Part shown: positions 35,401 to 46,239 of the stretch, piece after piece | Layout: every line of letters starts with the position of its first letter | How positions within the stretch are numbered: position 1 is the first letter of the stretch | Translations under genes and position numbers: made by a program | NCBI GenBank assembly: GCA_013400115.1 | Contig: VXBP01002224.1 | Span: 622,110-686,109, forward strand | Source: Rhinopomastus cyanomelas | Lineage: Eukaryota; Chordata; Aves; Bucerotiformes; Rhinopomastidae | Length of the DNA: 64,000 nucleotides | Reading direction: 5' to 3' | Notes under the pieces: model-generated | Told to the model about the DNA's origin: nothing | Database searches by the model: none | Seen by the model: the letters and a program-made list of their open reading frames with translations, nothing else

Positions 35401-37808
35401 CTGGTTGTGAGATTGATGGTCCTAGATCACACAAACATCTGAAAAATTCATCCTACAAACATGAATACAAGACAGGGAACTGGAACCCATCTGAACAACT
35501 GGTAACTGTTCTCGAGTACATTTCCCTTCCTTGGGCCAAACCAATACCTTTAAATATACTCAGTCACATCCGACTACGCACAATCCTCCCCTGGTGTTAG
35601 TCTTTCTGTGGAGCAAGGCAGTGTCCTACAAGAAGCTGAAGTCTTAAGTAACCAAGAGAAGCATAACCCCTCGTCCAAGAGATAATCCTGAGATGGTTGT
35701 GCAATTTATTACCGTCTGCAAATGTATACCTTTTTCCAGGAATGCTTCACATTCAGTTCTTACATTATAATCAGGCTTTGTGATTAATGTTTTATTCATG
35801 ATTCATGCTATTTTTCCAACAGGATTCTTGTTTGTTTAAGCTCTCAACAGGGAAGACGCACTCCCTGTCACTTACCCACATGATGCTCTGCATGCCAACA
35901 GCTGTAAGGAGAAATGTACAAGATTCTGACCCGCGGTGCCGTGGCCCAGCGCTCATAGATCATGAGTCTAGTAAACTTCATTTCACAGCTGTCTGCACAT
36001 GCAGCTGAGCAGCAGCAGGAAGAGCAACTTCACAATAATTGCAAGAGGAGATGACAACTTGGGACAGAGATAAGGAGAAACCACACTGAGGGCAGGTGGA
36101 GAAACCAGAGCGTGCAAGTTTTCTGGGGATAGCTCTTAAAAAGAAAGAGGGAGAAAAGAAAGACAAACCCAGGATATGTCAAGGAGATAAATCTTCTGAG
36201 ACTGTGAAAAGGGGAAGGCAGCCTTTGCAGGCTTACTTACCGCAGCCCTAACAAACATAAATCTTACCCACATGGCCACCTTGCTTCCCAAAAGGCTCAC
36301 CAGGGCTGCTGTAGCACTGCTATCATGGAAGGATCTGTTATATTAAGCAGAACAGCACTTGGCAGTTCCTGTGAGTTATGGTTACAGCCAGGACAGGTGG
36401 GTGCTGCAGAGGCTGACAGGCTCTGTAACACAGTCACAACAGCAAGCGCTGTGAAAAAAAGAAAATCACCAAAATGGTTTGGGAACAGAGCCGAGAAATG
36501 GTTTTAAGACATCTCCTTTAAACTCCTGAGAGGATTCCAAACACATGGGGTGAGGGGCAGCCTGACAAACTGGGGGAAGCTGATCTCCTGGGTCTGCACT
36601 TGCTGCACTCACATTGGTGGGTCCTTCATGCTCAATCCAGAGGATTTTAAACTCATCTCACTTGGAAAAAGCTGTGGTGCTATCTCTCTGTCTTGCAGAC
36701 ATACCTGCAGAGAACAGTTCTCTACTTCCTACCCCTTCACACAAATGATGCCTCACAGTTGGGTGGCCACCGAAAGCTAAGAGCAATGCCACTCTCACGT
36801 ATCTTATCTTTCGCATGCCCCAAGTGCTAAACCCACCTTCTCCCACTGTCCTAATCTGGTTTATCCTTGTGGTTTTGGGGTATTTCCAAGGTAACCTGTG
36901 CACACCTTAGCTTTACAAAGAATTGAAATAACCCACTCTTAAATTCGCTGCCACAACACGTATAGCAAACTGGACAATACAAACAGGATTTGCTCATCTT
37001 GTTTCACTCTCAGGAGTCAATCACACATCAGAATTCATTTTAAAAGGTCAGGGTCATCCTATGCACATGACAGATCTTTAGACCCCAATGCAGACTGCTC
37101 AGCCAGTAATAAAACCCTAAAAACAACCTTATTTTTTTAAAACCTGGCCACCAAAAGAAATAACTGCTTTTTTAATGAAAGCTGAGTCTTCAGGACTTCA
37201 AAACAGGACTTAAACAATTATCCTTTTAAAAGGAAACTAAATTAGTAACTTCCCATTTCACAGGCTCATGGGGGAAAAGGCATGTGGCCTTTGAGAGAGA
37301 GAGGGGTAAAGTGAAAAAAGAAGGTATGTATATTACATAAGATGCTTACTAAAATGCTTGAAATAACCTCAGTACAAAAGCCTTCTCCAAACACAGCCGC
37401 AGTCATTTTCAGCAGGAACAGAAAATCCCAGCAAAATCAGTTTTCTACTGGGGAGAAATACAGGTATTCAATAAAAATACTACAAGATGCACCAGTGTAA
37501 ATTTAGCAGCAGGTTACACATGCACATAGAGGCAGGCAGCAGTTGTACCTGGTGCTGGTCATCCTGAGACTCCACTGTGCTTAGCATGGGGTGTTACTCC
37601 CCAGTTATCGCACCCAGAGTTGCCATCTTACTTGCACCCTTTTCACCAGGTGCCCAGACTATTGGTGGGCAAACATTGCTGGGACCTTTGTCCTGGCTCA
37701 TTCTCCCTCGTTGAGGGATGATTTCTTTGGGAAACACTCACATTTTCTTGCAGGTTTTCCTTGAATGCGTATCTGCCCCTGACTAAGCAAAACACCAACC
37801 AGTTCTTT
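29450..37808. other. Upstream of PDE8B, no gene recognised
   Basis: About 8.3 kb next to the CpG island without CR1 or recognisable exon. It includes a pyrimidine-rich stretch at 33380-33580 with a perfect hairpin, and an 11-bp tandem GCTGTTGGCA near 34248-34270. A divergent non-coding RNA could start here, but the sequence gives no proof. Confidence 0.55.
33451..33474. repeat. Perfect 10-bp inverted repeat with 4-base loop
   Basis: CAATCTATTC (33451-33460) and GAATAGATTG (33465-33474) are exact reverse complements around TTCA. The hairpin lies in a pyrimidine-rich stretch (about 33380-33580). Confidence 0.9.
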
Positions 37809-37881
37809 AGGTGCTAGGAGAAAGGGCTGGACTTGATGACCCTGGAGGTCCTTTCCAGCCATGATGATTCGATGATTCTAA
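37809..37881 (+). mobile_element. CR1 LINE 3' tail, old
   Basis: A short piece with GGGCTGGACTTGATGACCC, TGGAGGTCCTTTCCAGCC and a tail ATGATTCGATGATTCTA. It is the 3' end of a diverged CR1 upstream of PDE8B. The left edge is approximate. Confidence 0.82.
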
Positions 37882-40689
37882 GCCAAACGCCCCGTGGGGA
37901 TGGGGAGAGGGAGACCTAACAAGTTTCTTATACAAGTTTCTTATTCGACTAATGTAGTGTCTAGGCTGGAGCCCAGGCCTGATTTTCTTCCTACCTCAGA
38001 TGAGGAGCAACGAGAGGATGTAGGACCAGGGCTTATTCTCAAACAACATTTCACGTTTGATATTTAAACCACTTGGTCATTTACCAAAAAAAGGGCTGGT
38101 GGCATCTCACAGCTGAATGAAACTATCCACCCATCTGCGAGGGGTTTCACTGATGGTATCACATCTTCAAAAAGAAAAACAAAGAAGAAAAAAGCAACAC
38201 AGCAACTGCCATTCCTCCTAGCCTTTCCATTCATGTTTTTGTTAATATCATCAGCTAAAGCAAAGGAAAATGTTTGTACACGGGGGCTGCTTGGGAGTGC
38301 TGTGCTTGCAGAGAGACAATAGGTGTGCACGTGTCGAGTATAACATACCCGTTCCTTCCATGCAGATGCTGTTGTTACAAAACAAACTAGAGAAAAGCAA
38401 ATTTTTCCTGACTGGCAGCGCAAGTCTGTTGTACACTTAAGAATGGAAGAAAGGCACTAACACATAGTGATAACCATCAACATATAAATTAGCTGCAGCA
38501 TTAGACACTCAGATAGAAATCACTGACAGGTTTAGATAAGAAGGAGCATTCATTGCCTGTGCTTTGTGAAACCTACTGTTTATTCTCTTCTAGCGATTGG
38601 GTTGGCTGCTCCTTAAAGCACGGAAGACAGAAATGAAGTCTCCCCAAAAGGTGACCCTCTGGGATAGAAACGACCCCGTGAACTGACTGGCTCTGCCTTG
38701 GAGCGGGGCCAGGGTGGGCAGCTATGCTGGGAGGAGCTCACGGCTCCTCCTGATAGCAGCTGCATGGCATTACCTCACCGCACTCCCTAACAGGTTATTG
38801 ATTCAAGCCTCAGTCATGGGCTTTTAGTGCTGGTCAAACAGGAGGCGGCACTTTTTCACCACAAAATTGTTTTCCAGGGAAACCCAAACTTGGTCCTACC
38901 TGCTGAATGTGCGTCTCTAATGCAGTGAGGTTAATACCCAGCACCTTGTAAATTTGTAAGCGCTTCCAGCACGTGTACCTAGGTATTGACTTACATGAGG
39001 AATACACAAACACTAAAGGCTGTTGGTTTTCTCCCTTTTCAGGATTGCTACTTTTATCTTGCTGTTTGGTTAAGGTTTTCTAAACTTTTCTCACCATTTT
39101 GCCACAGGCCAACATGTTTTATTATCTTAATATAATAATCTATTGATAACATCAGCACGCGAAGGATTACAACTGCACTTTCCTGTCTGAGGTGTTTAGC
39201 TGATGCCGCTATCTGAGCTACCCTAATTAGTGCAGATTGATCCCACCCTTACCCCAGCAGAGCATTCGATGTCAGATCCTCGTCTTCGCACAGTGTTGTG
39301 CTGGCAGCACCTGGGCTCCCCTGGGCTGCCTGGAGGCTCTGGGGACAAAGTAGATCAACCTTGCCAATTGGATTTTCTGAATTTGCTGTGCCTGCTCTCA
39401 CGAAAGGAAACCAAGAGACAAAGAACTGAAGCAGAGATGAAGACAGAAAATGTTAAGAGGAAGATAAAGTAAATTAAGCAGAGACCTCGCTAGACAGAGC
39501 CTGAAGCAGGAATAAAAATTCTTTGCAATGCTATAGATTTCAAGCAAAATTGAAATACCCAGAGCAGCTTCCTCTCAGAGTACAAACTGCACATACTCCA
39601 GCCACTTTCTCATCCGTTTAAATCCAAGATTCTGTTTGTTACAATGACTGCAGATTTACTAATGACAGCGCTCTGGAAGACATTTTCAGAACAGCAACAG
39701 AATTTTATCAGACTAAATTCACCACTGCAAAAACACTGGTCTTTAAAGACAGTTGGTTTTGCTCTCTGCATTATCAAAATTAATCTGAAGTAGCTCCATA
39801 AAGAGATAAAGAGAGGCAAGAATTACCCAGCTCATCTTCCATTTGAGGAGAACGTAAATTCCTGATAAAAGGTTTACTTTTCGTGCTCTGCCAAGTGCTA
39901 GACCCAGAACTCGGGAGGATTAATAACAGGAATGGGCTGGAGCCACGTGCTTCAGGCAGCTTTGTTTGCGGCTCGGCTCCTCAGCAAGGTACAGCGTGAC
40001 CTTAGGTGACTGTGGCTAAAAGGAACAATTATGGAGCTCAGCTGTGGAAAAAAGCAAGAGAACAAAAACAGACAGAAGGGAGCCATATAACTAAAAGAAT
40101 TTAAAGCGTTCAGCTAAATTATGCATATTAGAATGCACTACATCCAGGCTTTGTCAACTGCTTCTGCGAAAACAGAATGCACTTCAGAAGAGACTACATT
40201 GCCTTTCTCCTACAACAGTTGCTATAGTACTTTTATCTCTTGAACAACAAATGAAAGTAAACATTCATTTATCTAAAGTTATATGGCCCTATCACAGACA
40301 CACTTGAGCACATCATAAATATTCGTCGGTTCATTATTCTAATTCCTTACAGATGGAAAAACATAAATTGCCCTAAGTCACCAAGGAAGTATTTGTCATT
40401 GCCTGGAACTAAGGCTGTAACCTGACTCCCTCTACCTCAGTATCCATCTTTTCAAACTTCAGAGGTTCCTGGGAAATCATATGTTTAAGATAGTTAACAC
40501 AGCTAAGAAAATTCCATGGTTTTTTAAGTACTTCTAACATAACCTATGATTTTGTGTAAAGCTCTGCCTCTCCTGGAGTTAACACATTTTGGTCAGTACT
40601 GGTGACAATCTGCTTGATGGCAATTACGGGCTTGAACTGCCTAACGATCACCTAACAGGCTTCAAACAAAACAGCTTTCTGAAACTGAT
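37882..40689. other. Upstream intergenic, nothing recognised
   Basis: No repeats or exons identified. TTATTATCTTAATATAATAAT near 39118-39141 is simply AT-rich. Confidence 0.55.
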
Positions 40690-41213
40690 TTAAGATTGCA
40701 CTTCTCTGAAAGTTGGTATTTCAAGAAAGTGCTGGTTATAGTCAATGAACAGTCCCAGAGGATTCTCCAGTGTATCAAGGACAACTTTTTGGCTCCGGTG
40801 AAGGAGGATCCAAGAAGTGCTGAGTGAGCTGGCAGAAGTCATCACTAGACCACTCTTCGCCATCGTTGATAAATCCTGGTGAACAGGAGAGGTGCCTGAG
40901 GACTGGAGAAAAGCCATTGTCACTCCAGTCTTCAAAAAGGGCAAGAAGGAGGACACCGGTAACTACAGACCAGTCAGCCTCATAATGGGTATGAGACAGA
41001 AGACAAGAATTTCCACCTCAACATAAGGAGAAATTTCCTTACTCTGAGAGCGATGGAGCACTGGAACAGGCTGCACAGAGAGGTTGTGGAGTCTCTTTTT
41101 CTGGGAACTTCCAAAACTTGCCCGGATGTGTTCCTGTGTGGTCTGACCTAGGTGATCCTGCTTTGACGGAGTGGGTGGACTAGATGATCTTCCAACCAAT
41201 CAATTCTGTGACA
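40690..41213 (+). mobile_element. CR1 LINE with a large internal deletion
   Basis: The 5' part encodes the RT fingers block EVPEDWRKAIVTPVFKKGKK followed by EDTGNYRPVSL (about 40885-40980). The sequence then jumps, just after CAGCCTCATA, to the 3' region GAATTTCCACCTCAACATAAG, GCACTGGAACAGGCTGCAC and GAGGTTGTGGAGTC. It ends GGTGATCCTGCTTTGACGG, GGACTAGATGATCTTCC and CAATTCTGTGAC. The palm, thumb and most of the C-terminal coding region are gone. The left boundary near 40690 is uncertain; similarity upstream of about 40780 is weaker. Confidence 0.88.
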
Positions 41214-41940
41214 GGCAAGATGGAACTTAGCATAGCTGCTAGAAAGGCTCTAGAAAGGAATCTTTCTTAGCTTCTTTGTGAACAACAACCACTGCAGAAA
41301 AAGGAGCTGTACACTGGGAAGACACTCGCAGTGGATTTGCTCTGTTTCTGACTTGTATATGAGAAAAACACAACATATTTGAGGAAGCTCAGAAACTTTC
41401 AGAAACTTTCTGCAGCTGCACAAGGAAACAGTTCTCATCTCCATCTATTTTGTTAACTCTGCCAGTATAATAGACTTCCTAGTTCTTGTTGAAGCATGAA
41501 ACCATTGGCATTTTCTGCATACCTGCTGGATTTCTGTGCAAGAAGGACCTTGAGACCAACACTTCTGGCAAGATGACAAGCAGGCACAGAGGTGTGCTGG
41601 CATGCTGTCTCCCAGCCTGCTAATGGTTCTCTGAAGCCAAATCACCTGGAGAGCTTAGGTTCTGATGCTCACAGAAGGAACTCTAGATCAGAAGCAACTC
41701 CACTGAAGCCATTGGGGATTATTTTGTGTCTACGTGATGTCTCGCAAATGCTGTTTGTGGGCACAGGAAAAACCAGAGATGTGTCTTTGAATATAGTCGT
41801 CAACACTCGGACATCTAGGGACACTTGCAAAATGCCTGCTGCCAGCCACAGAACATAGGCCTGTCACCTGCTGATCTGCTTAGGAGAAAATTGCTAGGGC
41901 TGAGGGAATTTATTTGCTGCTGTGCTTCAAGGGTGGCTAG

Positions 41941-41993
41941 ACAGATGGGAGAGATGGATGGACAGATAGATGGATGGATGGACGGATGGATGC
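41941..41993. repeat. (GATG)n microsatellite
   Basis: An imperfect GATG/GACA run of about 53 bp lies upstream of PDE8B. Its longest pure part is about GATGGATGGATGGAC. Likely length-polymorphic. Confidence 0.95.
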
Positions 41994-44448
41994 AGCTGAA
42001 AGGCTCCCTCCCCTTCCTGGTGCAGAGTGGAGCCAAGAGGGCCAAGCATGGCTCTCCAATGTCCTGGGATGGCTCACTGCACATGTATTCAGTGGGACAA
42101 TCCCTAACCCTTTCACATGCCAGTCAGTCAGGCAACAAGTGAGTGGCATCCACAGCCATAAATCTCCTTTCATTCTTCCCACTTAAAGCAGCTATTTAGT
42201 CCTGTTTGCAAGAGTGTTTCCAAAATATTGTGTTGTACCAGTGTAAAGTTTGGCTTAGCTAGTGGATAGACCCTGACAAAAAACTTCTAAACCTCCTCTG
42301 TGTAAACACCTGGGGACAGTTTGAGTGGAACACATTAGAACATGACAATAGCTCCTTGCTCTAGTACACAGGTTCTGACAGCAGCTCTCAGAAAGACAAC
42401 AGATCCATGCAACCACAAAAGTTAGCACATCTGTAAGTAGAGTCAGTGTTACCAACAAAGACAAGAAAATTCTGTTTATTAGCTGGGGCTGGGAATCAAT
42501 TTCATGGGTGCTTGGCTCCTCCCTCACATAAATGGCTGCAGTGGAGGTCAGTTTGGATACCCCTGTGGTCTCAGTCAGACAAGTGAGTACTGTGACCTGA
42601 TCCAGCCCATCAAGCACTGATGCCAAACAAGAGATACAAAGCAAAAGGCTTCCATATAAGGGGAGAAAAGAGTCGGGAGAATTTATAAGAAAAAGAAGGA
42701 TCAAAAGGAAAATTCTGCAGCATGATTCAAGTCTCATCAACACAGCCTGCACAGTGCTGCCTTTGGCCTGTTACCCCAGTGTATAAGAATAAAGCTAGAT
42801 CAAAAAAGACAACTCAAAGGAAGCCATACTATCTAGACAGAACATCTCTTCTGAGGACTAATCTTTGGAAACCATAATAATTTATCACTGAAGTAAAAAG
42901 TAGAGTGAAGCCCCAAGAGCAAACACATGAAACAGAAGTAGCCTCTGGCAGATGTCCTGGCTCTGGGAGAGCACTCAAGCTATGTACAGTAGATGATCCG
43001 TGTCTGGACATACTATCCTTTTCTGAAATAAAGGTTTTACTTTAGACAAAAGGAAAATACCGGGAGACGATGCTTGAATGCCCACTGAAGTACATCCTGA
43101 GACAGTTCTGACCCATTTAATAAAGGAGTCACCACAGCTAGGCAGTTTTAGAGAGTCCGTTAGTAAATCAGAACAAGCAAGATGATAGAAGAGCACAGTT
43201 TACAAACTTGGGATCTCTCTATAGACAAGATGAGCTCTTCTTTTCCTGTAAATAGTGTGATGCTTGTCTGAGCGGCGGCTTACTGCAGAGTGCTGTGTCA
43301 TTAGCTCACCTCTGGGTGTAACAGGCAGTTGTCACTTGCATGGAAACAGAAGCTAATGAACTAATTAATTCACTCAGTGTTTAAAAATCCCTCCTTCCTC
43401 TCCCCTGCTGTCCCATAACTCCTAAGTAAACTATGTAAAAAGTGGTGCCATTCTTCCACATCTCTGCCTTTGAGTATATAACACAGTGCTCTTTCTTCAT
43501 ATGGCTATCTTTGATGTAAGGCCACTGTGTGCTGGCTACTAACCCTACCCAAGTCCATTATAGGCACCCTTTGTATAATATGCACCTTGCTTTGGCACGC
43601 AAAACATTTGGTTCACAAAAACATGATAGGATGGCTAGAGTAACCACTAACCAGACATGCTGGAATGCCTGAAGGTGTCCAAGATTAGTCATTTGGCAGC
43701 AGTCCTGGGGAAATGTAGCTTTACATATCCCGCTCTGGACAGAAAGATTTAGTGCTTGGGCCTTCTGGCAGGCATAAGCCCAACTTTTTCCCTTGCAGCA
43801 CTGGTAGCCGTGACTATGATAGCTCAAGCAGAAGTGCAATTGCCCCCAAAACCTTGATCATTCTGTGACCAGTGTATTCTTTCCTTCACCAAAACAAAAA
43901 AAAAGAGAGAAACTGGAAACAAAACAAACTCTTGGCCTCTTTCTTTTTCTGGATTTCAGCTTCTCTGTCAGCTGAAAAGGAGATGTCTGCACTGCATACA
44001 CATCTGTCAGCAGCCTGGTGCATGTGTGTACACAAAGATCAAAGGTTGGAGAAATTTCATTCTAATTGAAAGCAACAGCATGGGGTTACCTGGGAGCATG
44101 CTTGTAGCTATTCACATCCAGGCAAATGCAAGACCTTGTTCAGGTGCTACTGATGGACAGGGCTGAAGCAGCGATACATCTTTGGTCAATGAAACTCAAT
44201 GTAGGACTTGTGTGGACACATCTTGTAAGATGCACCTGCATCTCACTGCACTTTTAACAAGTGATTCAGCCACCTGCACGTAGATGGATGTAACATCCAC
44301 ACCAAGCAAGAGAGCACAGCACAGAGCCGGTGCCGTTGCCCTGAGGATATCCACACCAGCAACTGAGTGCTGCAGAGATGGCTCCGAGTAACTCACAAGC
44401 AGCACAGCTGCAGCAGCATGGTCTGGCTCCAGCACTTGCCGTGCCTGA

Positions 44449-44535
44449 CTCTCAAAAGGCCCAGTTTGCTTGAGCTTAGTCTCAGCCCAGGTCCAGTCCA
44501 GGGCTCTAAAAAGGAGCAGTTTGCTTGAGCTTAGT
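44449..44535. repeat. Spaced direct repeat of about 32 bp
   Basis: The segments 44449-44480 and 44504-44535 are near-identical and share CAGTTTGCTTGAGCTTAGT exactly, at an offset of 55 bp. They look like a small local duplication. Confidence 0.88.
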
Positions 44536-46177
44536 GCTGAGCTGAGACAGAATGAGTCCCACTGATGCAGAGCTGACATGGTCACTGTGAGACGCAGGCA
44601 TCAAGGTGTTGTATGGGGTTGCCACAGCCTCAGCGCTTCTGCTCGGTGCTGCAGGAAATAAACCAGTTAAAACATGCAAAAATTGGCAGCTGTCTTTGTG
44701 TTTTTTATGTACTAAGCTGCAGAACTGGTGCCAAGTAGTCCTGCACTCAGGGCTGCACAGCTGATATTGCTCCTGCAGTGTATGACATTCATGCAGTGTT
44801 CCAGCAGCCAAAGAAACCAATGCGACCAAATGGATGAGTGGAAAAACCAACTGCTTCAAGTTGATTTAAAGGGGATAGTTAGTCTCACATAGGCAAGAAA
44901 AAAGGGAATAGATGACCAAACCAGAATGAAGCAAATGGAAACATCTGATATTTTATGAAAATAATTATTTTCTAAGGTGAGAAATGTAAAAGCTTTGAGT
45001 ATTTTGAAAGGGAAACTTATGCATGACTTTTTGATCCTTTAAATAGTGCCTGGTCATCCAGAATCCGCTCTAGAAAGGTTTCGGAAACAGTTTATACTAG
45101 AACTAAGCCAAAACCTTTAGCCAAGTCTGTAAAATCTCATTTAGCGTCAGCCTAACGTTTTATGAGCTTGTGTCAATCTTGGAAAATTGCTCCAGCTGTA
45201 GGCACAAGGGACTAGTTTCACAAAAGAACCCCTGAGTTTTTTATGGTTTGCAATAAGGTTGAACAGGAAAGTAAAATCTTTGACAGAAGAAAACAAAAAA
45301 TAGAAGGGCTGCATTACAATTTCTGACAGAGCTACTACTGCTTTTCCATCTCACAGAGAGTGGACAAGCTTCAAGCTGCACTGGAAGCAGTTTCCTTCAC
45401 ACGAGAAGCTTCAGATTGCTCACTTAGCTCCCAAACACTGCTCCTCAGACCTGCCCACAGCACCTCGTGACTACAAATGTGACAAAACCAATTTTAGTGA
45501 TTCAGTCAGCACCCAAATTATACCAATTATCATCTAAAATCTCTGCCAAAATGGCAGATTAGGTGTCAAGCCCCACAGGACACATAAGTGACATATAAGT
45601 GGGCACAAAAATATTACTTCCCCAACATAACTTTGTTGTAGAGTTTGTATAAAACTTTGGGTGCATCCAAGTCTGAGGCATCGTGGTCAAATTAGTGCCT
45701 AAATAGCTGCTACTGCTTCGTCCCTTCAGAAGTTCACTGGTAGACATGGCTCAGCACGCTGAGATGCACAGACATAGGTAGGAAGTCAATCCTACATAAC
45801 AAGTACTGATGTTATGCTTCTCTGAGTGTACACATGTTTTGAAGTCACAACTAAGAAGCAATATAAAAGCTAATATAAAAGCCAGACACTTGAGGCTACA
45901 TAAAGCCAGATGGAGGAGCTATGTGACATCCAGGACACACTTTCTATATGGTGTGCAAAGACAGTGCACGTTGCCAGTCTAGCACAGATGACATACATAT
46001 CCCAAACAGAAGCCTAAGGAAATTAAAAATTGGCGAGAATGAAGTTGACCCCCAACATACAATTTGTGGGAGACCAGATTTGTTTGAAAAGTCAAGCCAA
46101 ATTTGGGAAATGATTGCAAACACAGATTAAAAGTAAAACCAGAAATGTATAGCATCATCAAATCTGCTTGGAGCAGA

Positions 46178-46239
46178 CGGCTTGGACTAGATGATCTCCA
46201 GCAGTCCCTTTCAACCTCAACTATTCTGTGATTCTGTGA
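46178..46239 (+). mobile_element. CR1 LINE 3' tail
   Basis: A piece of about 60 bp reads CGGCTTGGACTAGATGATCT, CCAGCAGTCCCTTTCAACC, TCAACTATTCTGTGATTCTG. The GATGATCTCCAG and CAACCTCAACTATTCTGTG wording marks yet another CR1 subfamily tail. Confidence 0.88.

Larger units (their letters stand above)
41214..46177. other. Upstream intergenic, simple repeats and a possible conserved element
   Basis: Holds the GATG microsatellite, the spaced repeat at 44449 and a TAAT-rich block at 43262-43400 with the palindrome AATTAATT (43363-43370). No gene. Confidence 0.55.

Noticed and set aside
42255..42752. 165-codon minus-strand frame rich in Leu, Ser and Cys
   Set aside because: It looks hydrophobic but has no domain, no signal-peptide context and no flanking exon; I treat it as chance.
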